In this document: positions 27,085 to 35,435 of the stretch, one piece after another
Position numbering within the stretch: the stretch's first letter is position 1
Layout of the letters: every line of letters starts with the position of its first letter
Assembly: GCF_000517385.1 (NCBI RefSeq)
Contig: NZ_BAUW01000033.1
Span: 1 to 40,315 of the forward strand
DNA from: Mesobacillus boroniphilus JCM 21738
Lineage (GTDB): Bacteria > Bacillota > Bacilli > Bacillales > Cytobacillaceae
Length of the DNA stretch: 40,315 nucleotides
Direction of reading: 5' to 3'
Position numbers and translations under genes: made by a program
The notes under the pieces: model-generated
Told to the model about the DNA's origin: nothing
Seen by the model: the letters and a program-made list of their open reading frames with translations, nothing else
Databases searched by the model: none

Positions 27085-28121
27085 TTAGAAATACTCGTTA
27101 TCTAATTCAACGTAATCTATAAATTCTTTATCGTCTAATAAATAGGTTATATTACTCTGTATCAGTACTTTTGTACTGCTGCTCTCTGAAATCATACCAT
27201 CACCGGGGTCTCCTTTTTCATATGTTGGATCGACAGTTTCTATACTAAAACTCAAATCAACTTCAATGTTACAAGATATTAGCATTGCGTTTTCTTCAAT
27301 GTCTAGTGAAACTTCATTTAAAGTAATGCTATAGTCCTCAATATACCCATCAGTACCCCAACCACTAAAATATTCGCCATCAAATTGTGAATTCATTAGC
27401 ATATCATCAATGGTATTTGAAGAAAATCATTTTCCTCAAAAAATAGTTTTAGTTCATCCTTTATCATTTGTGTCTCATACTCAAAGTTATCAATAAAATA
27501 GTCCTTTAAATTGTCTTCTTCACTTTCTAAAAATGCTGATATTGAATTAAAATAAGCTAAATCTTGTAAATCATTTGCTAAATCCTCGTGTATACTTTTT
27601 TGGTCCTTATTTGCAAAATCCTTATGATTAGTTGATATAAATACAATATTTTCTGGTTTATTATCATTACAATATTCCACAATACTTTCCCATATAATGG
27701 AGTCTTGAAAAGAACTTTTATTTTCGTCAAATGGCTTTATATTATTAAAATATTTGTTAGAAATTTTTTCCGTAATACCAGGTGATGAAGGAAAGTCGAT
27801 AATTTTTATGGCATTCTCTTCAATTGTTTTATCTAAAAAAATTTTATATTTCTCAGTAATCTTTTCAACTTTTAAATTTTCAAAATCAATTATCTCTGAT
27901 ACCCCTAGCTTTATCAAATCACTTTTTGTACTTTTTACCTTTTTGAAAAGTGGCCGGACTTCATCTCGGTATTTTTTTAAAATCTCATAATAATTGAACT
28001 TTGTTAGGCAAAGATCTACTGGTTCATGTCGAGTATATTTGAGTAACTTTTTCATATCAGAGGATTTGAAAAAGAAGTCATTAAAAATTATATTTGTATC
28101 TAAAATTATTAAATAAGACAT
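27085..28121 (-). pseudogene. PIN-domain protein, probably split by a frameshift
   Basis: The first frame (27396-28121, 241 residues) is a PIN-type nuclease domain: D8 in LIILDTNIIFNDFF, an acidic residue in FNYYEILKKY, D in FQDSIIWESIVEY and FISTNHKDFAN, as in DUF4935-type PIN proteins. The second frame (27085-27402, 105 residues) is beta-rich with no domain of its own. Restoring one A in the run at 27416-27418 joins them as NDFLQNTIDDMLMNSQ, giving about 345 residues, the usual length of such two-domain proteins. As it stands, the frames overlap by a few bases and could instead be two genes. PIN domains cleave RNA; the target is unknown. Confidence 0.6.
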
Positions 28122-28221
28122 AGTGAATCTCCTTTTTAGTTGAATCCTTTCAGTAATTCTAAAATGGTAAGTGCCCCCTTTTAAACCCTATTCCCAGAAG
28201 TTATTATTCGATCTATTTATT

Positions 28222-30036
28222 TTAAAATTCTTTAAACTTACGTGAATTACCTATCTTCTCTCTTGTGTCTTTTAGTAACTGGTATGCTGACTCTGATAAC
28301 ATTTGAAAGTGATCAGGTTCAATAACATGAGTAATTACCTTTTTTAACTCTTTATTTCTATTTATTCCCACCAATATGCAATAGGTTGGCTCATCTTCAT
28401 ATATTACTCTTTCCATTAAGAAACGCTTGCGTTGAACCACATCCTTAAATAATTTATTGGATGCATGAAGAAGGAAAATCATCATAACAGGCAACTTATT
28501 GATTCTGTCTTCTTTTTTATAGTTAAATGCCATATATGGGGTTAATATTGCTTTACGATGTTTAAATTCTAAAAGTTTTTTACTTCTTGATGAAAGAAAT
28601 TCATTAAGGCTATCTCGCGAATAAGAGTCTAATAACAGAAAATATCTAGCAACCCTTATACATAAATAATCCTTTGTACTATCTAACAAATTAATCAATT
28701 GTTCAAACATCAATTCCATCTCTTGTTTAGGTTTGGATGAAGGCCCAAAAAAGAGATCAAAGAAACTTTCACCTTCATCATCACTAAGGTTAGAATTGAT
28801 TTTTCTTGCCATGTAGGCATCGATTTCCTCTCTATGACTAGCAATATATATTTCTCCTATGTCTTCTTCATTAGTAATCTCTTTAATACGCGTAGAATAG
28901 TCATTATATGCAAAATACATTCCTATATGATCCAGCTCATCATTGAGCTTTATATAAGGGTTCTTAGCAGCATGGCTCCTTTGATATAGATAATTTAAGA
29001 ACAAACTTGGAGAATCAAAAAGTTCTGGATATACTCGTAAATCGTTTATAGAAACACACCATACAGGAAGATCACTCTTTTTTATAAATTCTGTCTTTTC
29101 AATTTGAGAAGCTATTTCGTTAAAATCATCTAAAGTAACACAACAGGCTTGGACAAAGGTAATATTTTCAATTGAAGTAATAAATTCATAACGCTTTTTG
29201 CTCTCTTTGCGAAATAAATCTATCTTCCCTGACCTCTTGTATTCATCAAATAATCTTAGAGATTGTTCATAAGGATTTTTAGCTAAGTCATTCAATGATT
29301 TTTTGTAAGCTTCTTCATCCGAAAATGGTGAAACTGGTGATAACGCTCCACCTTTTACTTCTATAATAATCATTACATCATCAAAGAGAATAACACCATC
29401 ACATTCGCACCATTCATTTTTTCCGTTTGCTCCCACTGGTGCTTTGTAAAAGACCGTTTGAAACATTTGGGATTTAAGCAGTATGGATTTAAATAATTTA
29501 AAGGGTAATGACTCTGATAAATCTTTTTGAATGTCATTAATCCTAGTTGTAATGCTCTCTCTTTTCCTCCGCATAGCTCTCAGGACTGTTCTATAAAAGT
29601 TATCAATCAAATTATCGATGGAAAAACAGTAATACTTACCTCCAATACATATGAATGGCCTATACTTTAAGGGAGGTTCTTTTAACATTACTTGTAGATC
29701 ATTTTCATAGAAGTCTTTACACTCACCTTGTTGAAGTGATAATTCCTTAATGAAGTCTATAGGCCAACCTGTAATTCGTTCAACATTAAAGTATTCACCC
29801 AAATTGAATAAGACTTCATCTGACAATTCTCCTTCTGGCGAATCAACGGTATCTACCAAAGCTTCCATAAATCCCATAGTGCGTAAGTTTCTACTGATTG
29901 CCAAGAGGCCCTCTACCACTTCAAAGCTTGTTATGCCAAAGATTTCTTTTAATAAATCTGTGTATGGAGTCAATATATCTGTAAAATGCTCCCTTTCAAA
30001 AAAAGGATACAAGGTACCTGAGACATTCATTTGCAT
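28222..30036 (-). CDS. Large protein with PD-(D/E)XK nuclease core
   Basis: 604 residues, not recognised as a named family. A nuclease core is visible at residues 211-230: D213 in ECDGVILFDD and E226-V-K228 in MIIIEVKGG, giving the D-x12-E-x-K arrangement on two beta strands seen in NERD and other PD-(D/E)XK enzymes. The upstream SLPFKLFKSILLKSQMFQTV could form the helix with the first acidic residue. The remaining 370 residues are mostly helical with no motif I can name. It overlaps the 3' end of a 132-residue gene by 10 bases, so the two are translated together. A start at ATG 30030 has better Shine-Dalgarno spacing. Context suggests DNA-targeting defence. Confidence 0.62.
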   Translation of the reverse strand: MQMNVSGTLYPFFEREHFTDILTPYTDLLKEIFGITSFEVVEGLLAISRNLRTMGFMEALVDTVDSPEGELSDEVLFNLGEYFNVERITGWPIDFIKELSLQQGECKDFYENDLQVMLKEPPLKYRPFICIGGKYYCFSIDNLIDNFYRTVLRAMRRKRESITTRINDIQKDLSESLPFKLFKSILLKSQMFQTVFYKAPVGANGKNEWCECDGVILFDDVMIIIEVKGGALSPVSPFSDEEAYKKSLNDLAKNPYEQSLRLFDEYKRSGKIDLFRKESKKRYEFITSIENITFVQACCVTLDDFNEIASQIEKTEFIKKSDLPVWCVSINDLRVYPELFDSPSLFLNYLYQRSHAAKNPYIKLNDELDHIGMYFAYNDYSTRIKEITNEEDIGEIYIASHREEIDAYMARKINSNLSDDEGESFFDLFFGPSSKPKQEMELMFEQLINLLDSTKDYLCIRVARYFLLLDSYSRDSLNEFLSSRSKKLLEFKHRKAILTPYMAFNYKKEDRINKLPVMMIFLLHASNKLFKDVVQRKRFLMERVIYEDEPTYCILVGINRNKELKKVITHVIEPDHFQMLSESAYQLLKDTREKIGNSRKFKEF

Positions 30037-30425
30037 TCCTTGAGATACTTAATCAACTCGTCTTTTGGGGCGACAACCACATATGAAGCTGCTGCATTAA
30101 ATATTTTTTCCAGTTCCTCTAAATATTCTTTGATTTCATCTTTGTCTAAAGATCCACCCACTAAATCACAGTTAGTAGTTATCAATAGGCTTTGTGTGAA
30201 GTCTAGCATTTTATTTTCATATGGCTTAACATTACCGTACACCGATGCCTCAATGTTCCCAAGTAAGTTAATACATTTGTGTATATATAATTGAATCATA
30301 GTGATTAAAGGGTTGGCCTTAGAAATTTTACTCCTAATCTTCACAAGGCTTTCCGCTATATTTTTCTCCACCTCTGTAATCTTCATTAGTGGCAAGACAT
30401 CTAGCGACTGGTTTTCCTGCTTCAT
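30027..30425 (-). CDS. Small helical protein coupled to the PD-(D/E)XK gene
   Basis: 132 residues, no recognised family. It is mainly helical (ITEVEKNIAESLVKIRSKIS, TMIQLYIHKCINLLGNIEAS) and ends KDELIKYLKECK. Its stop overlaps the start of the 604-residue nuclease-like gene, so the pair is probably one functional unit: accessory or sensor plus effector, or antitoxin plus toxin. It is the first gene of the leftward cluster. AGGAG lies upstream of the start. Confidence 0.6.
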   Translation of the reverse strand: MKQENQSLDVLPLMKITEVEKNIAESLVKIRSKISKANPLITMIQLYIHKCINLLGNIEASVYGNVKPYENKMLDFTQSLLITTNCDLVGGSLDKDEIKEYLEELEKIFNAAASYVVVAPKDELIKYLKECK

Positions 30426-30729
30426 ATTCTAATCACTCCTCTTAAAAAATTCTCTTATGAGACCTTATTTCAAAATATTATAGAGAGTAGGTGATACTTA
30501 AAAGCCGACTGTATGAAATCAAAAGCCCCTTAGTCAAAAGATAATTACAAATAAAGAAGCTGTTAAATCAAATTAATCTGGTCATCCTGTACTAAGATAA
30601 TTAACATACTCAATGGCAATATCACATTTAATATTTGATGTGTTTTGTTAATACGAAAAGTTGGCCAATCAGACAGTTCCAAAAGTAAAGGTTGAAATTT
30701 TGTACATTGAGAGAATGGAGGAATCAAAG

Positions 30730-30924
30730 ATGATGAAGATATCTCTAGAGATTAGGGATATAAACAGAAAGTTATTGATATTTCTCCAATTATGTAAGGC
30801 TTGTGATAATAATCATTCAATTGATTTTGCTAGTTTAATTATACTGGATAATGATTTCCAGCAAAAGAATGATAACGTACATTTATTATTTTTAAAAAAA
30901 GTTGGGTTTTATTACCATTCCTAA
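30730..30924 (+). CDS. Small protein of unknown function
   Basis: 64 residues if ATG 30730 is used, which GGAGG eight bases upstream supports. A longer reading from TTG 30661 lacks a Shine-Dalgarno. The sequence MMKISLEIRDINRKLLIFLQ suggests one helix or strand-helix unit; no family is recognised. It is the only plus-strand gene in the island, lying between the nuclease-like pair and the large recombinase. It may be cargo or a chance frame. Confidence 0.4.
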   Translation: MMKISLEIRDINRKLLIFLQLCKACDNNHSIDFASLIILDNDFQQKNDNVHLLFLKKVGFYYHS

Positions 30925-31006
30925 AGCAATTTCCCATAACTATAACGAAACCCAGAGCAATTCATTTGAGGAATTACCCTGGGTATAGAATGAGGAATAT
31001 ATAGTA

Positions 31007-32521
31007 TTAATTAATTTTTTTCAAAATATTATCCTCTAAGTTATTAAGTTCTTCCAAATCAAAATGATATATAACATCCTTTATAAGACGATCTTTTGTT
31101 TTATGCCCTTTAGTTACCTGAATTTCTTTAATTACAGAATGAAAAAATATCTTCTTTTCATCATCAGAGAGCGTATGGTAAAAATCTTTAAAGTTCTTGA
31201 TAGAAAATTCTATAATATCCATTATAGAGTCATTTTGTTTCAACTTAATTTGGTTTGAAATATCAGCAAGAGCAGATTTTATTTTGTTTATTTCCTCTTG
31301 TTTTGTTGCTAAATGGTTTTTTATCATATTGTTATCTAAATTAAGAGATGGGTCACTAGAATGTTCCATTATTTTTATCATCTCTCGCTCTAGCTTTTCT
31401 ATCTGTTTTTTTAGATTACTAGCTTCATGCTCCAAAGGGTTTAATTCATATTTTAATATTGACTGTGTAACAGAGTAAATAGTTGATGGTGAAACTTTTT
31501 CCTTGAGATGATGCAAGAAATCCTTTAGTACAAATTCTTCAGCATACTCCTTTTTAATGAGATTGGAAGAACATACACTACTGCCGCTGTTTTTATTCTT
31601 ATTGCACTGATAATACTTATATTTCGGACCACTGTTGCCTTGAACCATTGGTCCCCTGCATTGTGGACATTTAAGTATTCCGCTCAGTGGGAAAGATCCT
31701 GGATGTACCTTTTGAGGTGTGAAACTTCTTACTTGCATAACCTTCCTTGTTTCATCCCATAAAGTCTTTTCAATGATTGGAGTATGTTGCCCTTTTGTAT
31801 ATTCCCCTCGCCATTTGCTATTCCCTATATACCGCTGGTTCTCAAGTACCGTTTTAACTGCATTAACTGTCCACTCTTTTCGATTTTTAGTCTTAATTCC
31901 TTGAACATTAAGGTTTGCAGCAATCTTTTTATATCCCCACTTTTCTAAGGAGTACTTATCAAAAATATATTTAACGACTTTCGCTTCCTCAGGAAGTATT
32001 GATAATTTTTTATTTATAACTTCATATCCATAATTCTTCCCGCCAAGAAAGTCTCCATTTTCAGCTCTTTTTTCCATTCCCGAATTCGTCCGAAACGCGA
32101 TAAATTCCCTTTCTAATTCGGCAACTAACGCTAAAACATGAACAAGGATCTTAGCTGTAGAATCCTCTGTATTAATGCTATCGGCTATTGATATAATATG
32201 TTTGTCAATTTGGTTTAGTTTCTTCATTAAATACAATGTATCTAACGAATCACGAGAGAGTCTATCTTGCTTATAGACAATTATATAGTCTATTTCCTCT
32301 TCTTCTTTTAACACTCTGTTGTACATTTCAATAAAACCGTCTCTACCCTTAAATGAACTACCTGACTTTAAATCATCGACATAAATATCAACTAGTTCTA
32401 TGTTGTTTTTATTACAATAATTGATAATTTCATCCTCTTGTTTTTCTAAAGACGTGTTTCCAAACTCCTTTTCTGATCGAGGACTTCTTCTTTTATAACC
32501 AACAGCTCTTTTTTTCCTCAT
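31007..32521 (-). CDS. Large serine recombinase
   Basis: 504 residues in the order of phage- and transposon-type large serine integrases. The catalytic domain has S13 in AVGYKRRSPRSEK, DLKSGSSFKGRDG and the arginine motif YKQDRLSRDSLDTLYL. The recombinase domain (about 155-270) contains NYGYEVINKKLSILPEEA and LENQRYIGNSKWRGEY. A zinc ribbon follows (LKCPQCRGPM ... YYQCNKNK ... SSVCSS), then a long coiled coil (about 360-440). It should cut and rejoin attachment sites without high-energy cofactors. Its ATG overlaps the stop of an 83-residue gene by one base, and a terminator-leader lies upstream of both. It is catalytically complete by motif. Confidence 0.93.
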   Translation of the reverse strand: MRKKRAVGYKRRSPRSEKEFGNTSLEKQEDEIINYCNKNNIELVDIYVDDLKSGSSFKGRDGFIEMYNRVLKEEEEIDYIIVYKQDRLSRDSLDTLYLMKKLNQIDKHIISIADSINTEDSTAKILVHVLALVAELEREFIAFRTNSGMEKRAENGDFLGGKNYGYEVINKKLSILPEEAKVVKYIFDKYSLEKWGYKKIAANLNVQGIKTKNRKEWTVNAVKTVLENQRYIGNSKWRGEYTKGQHTPIIEKTLWDETRKVMQVRSFTPQKVHPGSFPLSGILKCPQCRGPMVQGNSGPKYKYYQCNKNKNSGSSVCSSNLIKKEYAEEFVLKDFLHHLKEKVSPSTIYSVTQSILKYELNPLEHEASNLKKQIEKLEREMIKIMEHSSDPSLNLDNNMIKNHLATKQEEINKIKSALADISNQIKLKQNDSIMDIIEFSIKNFKDFYHTLSDDEKKIFFHSVIKEIQVTKGHKTKDRLIKDVIYHFDLEELNNLEDNILKKIN

Positions 32522-32772
32522 TAAGTTGTTTCCTCACTTTTACTTCTAAGATTCAATTCTATTTGATGCGAATATTTAATTATTAAATCTGAAAAGTAGT
32601 GTAAAAAGTCTAATGCCTTAACCTTCTCCAAATCTTCTTCAGTAGTTAAAACTGATTCATAATGTTGGTTGTAATCAACTTGTATGTTTTTTTCATTATT
32701 AACACCCCTATCAGAAATTGTTATGAGCAGAAAAATTATGGAATTCATATCTGAAACAATACGATTCATCAT
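32521..32772 (-). CDS. Small protein preceding the large recombinase
   Basis: 83 residues, no family recognised. The second half is helical and charged (TEEDLEKVKALDFLHYFSDL). Start ATG 32772 has AAGGAAA and sits directly after the leader terminator. Its TAA overlaps the recombinase ATG (TAATG), so the two are coupled. Small genes also precede the 451-residue recombinase, which suggests a recurring accessory role, for example directionality or expression control. That role is inferred from position only. Confidence 0.55.
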   Translation of the reverse strand: MMNRIVSDMNSIIFLLITISDRGVNNEKNIQVDYNQHYESVLTTEEDLEKVKALDFLHYFSDLIIKYSHQIELNLRSKSEETT

Positions 32773-32788
32773 TTTCCTTAGATAAAAA

Positions 32789-32871
32789 AAGCACCACTAA
32801 CAACCGTCGAAAGGAAAAAGTAATTCCTTCAACAGATTTGCTAGCGGTGCTTCCGCTTGTTCATATAACAT
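32789..32871 (-). promoter_or_regulatory. Leader with terminator hairpin (attenuator-like), recombinase unit C
   Basis: On the minus strand AAGCACCGCTA (32842-32852) pairs with TAGTGGTGCTT (32789-32799) including one G-U pair. An inner stem GAAGGAA/TTCCTTTC lies between them, and seven Ts follow. The terminator sits between the presumed promoter and the 83-aa/recombinase genes, so transcription must read through it. A 24-codon frame starts at ATG 32871 and stops inside the 3' arm of the hairpin. It lacks a clear Shine-Dalgarno. Confidence 0.65.
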
Positions 32872-32961
32872 TTTTTTTAAGAATCTTTATTGTTATAAAG
32901 CATGACAAGGTGCCAGTTTTCAATATGATTCGTTAGTTAATAATAGTATCTGCAATAGATT

Positions 32962-33288
32962 TTAACTTCTGTATACATCAGCTTCATCAAGGACATTTAG
33001 CTTTGCATTGTGCTTTTCCATTAGGGAACCGAATGACAAAACTTGATTTAAATCACGACTAATTCTAATAAGAGAGTCAACGATTACAATTTTAATTAGA
33101 ATTAGCCATCGTAAACCAGCACGTTCATTAAATGGGGTAATTCCGAATGATTGGGCATCTTCAATGATGCTTAATGACATTGAATTTTGTTTGGCATACT
33201 TTTCTCCTGCTAATCTTTGTAAGTCTAAAGATTTTTTGTAATTATTTGCTGAACGAATATATAAGACACTTTCAATTTTGCTATTCAT
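32962..33288 (-). CDS. Small resolvase-like protein lacking the catalytic serine
   Basis: 108 residues covering only a serine-recombinase catalytic fold. The usual Y-x-R-x-S near the N-terminus reads Y10-I-R-S-A14, so the nucleophile position is alanine. Downstream motifs remain recognisable: DLQRLAGEKYAKQ, PFNERAGLRWL and SLIRISRDLNQVLSF, where R-x-S-R matches the active-site arginine region. It has no recombinase domain, zinc ribbon or DNA-binding C-terminus. It could be a non-catalytic partner of the nearby recombinases or a decaying fragment. It is the last gene of the unit that starts at about 37,385. Confidence 0.6.
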   Translation of the reverse strand: MNSKIESVLYIRSANNYKKSLDLQRLAGEKYAKQNSMSLSIIEDAQSFGITPFNERAGLRWLILIKIVIVDSLIRISRDLNQVLSFGSLMEKHNAKLNVLDEADVYRS

Positions 33289-33411
33289 TGTATTTTCATT
33301 CCCTACAAAAAGTTTATCTACGGAGCTTCCGCAATTAAGACCTACAACTTAACGATCATCATCTGCTACTAAGAGGTGAATTAAGTTTTTGGTTGATTAA
33401 ATGCCTACCTA

Positions 33412-33627
33412 CTATTTTTTATGAATCTTTTCCCTAATAAGACTATGGACTTTTGAAAGACACTGATAATCATATTTAGTTTCCATAAGTTTTTTTGCCA
33501 TTGCATACGATTTATTAGTTTGATTAGCCTTAAGATTTCGTGCGGGTGATAGCAATTGTTCCTTTGTTGCTACCCTCATATATCCTACTGCAATACGCTT
33601 TCTAGGATTTGTTAAAGTATTATACAT
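33412..33627 (-). CDS. Short resolvase-like N-terminus lacking the catalytic serine
   Basis: 71 residues. IAVGYMRVATKEQLLSPARN aligns with the recombinase start AVGYxRVSTxEQ, but the nucleophile serine is alanine at position 20. It ends after a helical stretch, without active-site arginines. A good Shine-Dalgarno (AAGGAGG) precedes the start, which argues that it is translated. Its neighbour at 32962-33288 has alanine at the same place. It may be an accessory or regulatory protein, or a truncated remnant. Confidence 0.55.
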   Translation of the reverse strand: MYNTLTNPRKRIAVGYMRVATKEQLLSPARNLKANQTNKSYAMAKKLMETKYDYQCLSKVHSLIREKIHKK

Positions 33628-33859
33628 TTAAATTCCTCCTTACTCCTTATGATAAATAGTTCTTATTTGAATGGCGAACATAAGCGAAAATGAATTTTAA
33701 AATGTTTTTCAATAACGTTTAAACTTTCGGTTTTTTGACCATAAAGTAAATAACGTATTCGATTTTTCATACAGAAAAGTATCCTTTTGTGGTTACTTCA
33801 CCGATTAACTATCTCCAAAATCCCTTGATATCAAAGATTTTGAGATAAGACATTTTTGT

Positions 33860-35419
33860 TTATTTTTTCATTTTCAGGTCTTTCGGTTTTTCAGGCAGTT
33901 GTTTCATTAATTCTTCGGTTATTTGACCAGTAGATGTTTCAAGATCAACGAAGGGGTTCAGTCTATAATTAATAGAGAGTTTGAAGTCTTTATCTCTGCT
34001 ATATGTTACCTGGATTTTATCTATGAAAGTTAAGTACAAAGTCCTTAATTCGTTATTTGATAATGAGGAGATATCTGCTTTTTTGAAATGAGAGTATACC
34101 ACAAGCAATGCCTCGTCATTGTTAAGCAATTCAATCTTTTCGATTGCTTGATTAATTTTAAGCTTTTCTTCCTTTATTAGTTCTTTAGAGCTTTTAAAGA
34201 TAGTTACAATGTCTTCTTGCTCTTCTTGTTGGCCTAACATTCGCTCATTAAAGAGAATTCTCTCTTCAGTTTGTTCTACTGATTTTTTCCATACTTTTAA
34301 TGTTTTCATCCAACCTGATAGGGCAGACTTGCTTTCGTCTATCATTTGATGCAGATTTGATGTCCATTTCTTTGACAAATCTGTTTTAACTTCTGCATGA
34401 ATGTCATCGGCGTTAATATTTATTTTGCAGTTTTGGCACCGATACACTTGATATTTCCCACTTTTGCCTTTAGGTGAATTATCTTTTGTCTTGAACGCTG
34501 TGTTACACTGGCTGCAATACAAAAGGTTCCTAAGGAAAAATGATGTTTCTAGCTTGCCGTATCTTTTCTTATAGCTTTTAACCTGTGTAACAACAGAAAA
34601 CATTACAGGAGAAATAATTGGTTCATGTACATCCTTAAAAGGTTCCAAATCTTCGTTCTTTATATCACTCATGGAAGATTGAGATTGCTTAACATACCAA
34701 CTAAGATGACCTGCATACACAATATTCTTTAGAATGTAATCGATAGTACTGCTATGCCATCGGCTTATATGCTTAGTTTTAACTTGTTCAGTATTTAAAA
34801 TATCTTTAATTTTTTCATTTGAATATCCCCAAGATGCCATGTCAAATATCCTAGTAACAATTGGGGAATCAGCGTTTGGCATTAAAATACCTTCGACTAA
34901 ATCATATCCAACAGGTGTTCTTGTACCTGGACGACTTGGTTTGTCAGAATCATTATTTGCGAGAATGCTGAGTTGTGCATCTTTTGCTCGCTTAGATTTA
35001 ATATTCGATTCTTCAGCAGCAAAAACTAACTTTGCTTGGACTAAAGGATCGTTTGGATCCCATTCACCACTAGTTGATTCAGAGCTATAGAATTTTATCT
35101 TTGGAAATCGGTCCTTAATAGGAAGATAAATCTCCCGCTGAAAGTCATAAATTTTGCGGGTTAAACGGGACTCATCATAGAAAAAAATTGCATCAACCTC
35201 TTTTGCATCATCAAGTAGTAACTGCATATTTTTACGTTTAGATGCTCGCTTTCGATAACCACTTACAGCTTCATCAAATCTCCATTTAATGATGTCATAC
35301 CCTTCTTGTTTCGCCTTCTCAGTAATCATTCTCTTTTGAATTCCTTCTGAATGATTATCTTTTTGCTTATTGTCTGAATTCCGTAAGTAACCTACAGCAG
35401 GTTTAAGGGTTGCCACCAC
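33860..35419 (-). CDS. Large serine recombinase
   Basis: 519 residues. The catalytic serine is S15 in AVGYLRNSDNKQKDNHSEGI. The arginine motif is FYDESRLTRKIYDFQREIY. A recombinase domain follows (about 165-275: TPVGYDLVEGILMPNADSP, LKNIVYAGHLSWYVKQ). The zinc ribbon reads LLYCSQCNTAF ... VYRCQNCKIN, and a coiled coil covers about 385-450. The start is GTG with AAGGAG. It follows the 451-residue recombinase after 16 bases, so the two are co-transcribed and may act together, as CcrA and CcrB do. Its sequence is clearly different from the partner, so they are not recent duplicates. Confidence 0.92.
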   Translation of the reverse strand: MVATLKPAVGYLRNSDNKQKDNHSEGIQKRMITEKAKQEGYDIIKWRFDEAVSGYRKRASKRKNMQLLLDDAKEVDAIFFYDESRLTRKIYDFQREIYLPIKDRFPKIKFYSSESTSGEWDPNDPLVQAKLVFAAEESNIKSKRAKDAQLSILANNDSDKPSRPGTRTPVGYDLVEGILMPNADSPIVTRIFDMASWGYSNEKIKDILNTEQVKTKHISRWHSSTIDYILKNIVYAGHLSWYVKQSQSSMSDIKNEDLEPFKDVHEPIISPVMFSVVTQVKSYKKRYGKLETSFFLRNLLYCSQCNTAFKTKDNSPKGKSGKYQVYRCQNCKININADDIHAEVKTDLSKKWTSNLHQMIDESKSALSGWMKTLKVWKKSVEQTEERILFNERMLGQQEEQEDIVTIFKSSKELIKEEKLKINQAIEKIELLNNDEALLVVYSHFKKADISSLSNNELRTLYLTFIDKIQVTYSRDKDFKLSINYRLNPFVDLETSTGQITEELMKQLPEKPKDLKMKK

Positions 35420-35435
35420 TTTAAATAACTCCTTT

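Noticed and set aside
30661..30729. Longer TTG-start version of the small plus-strand island gene
   Set aside because: No ribosome binding site before the TTG, while ATG 30730 has GGAGG at good spacing.
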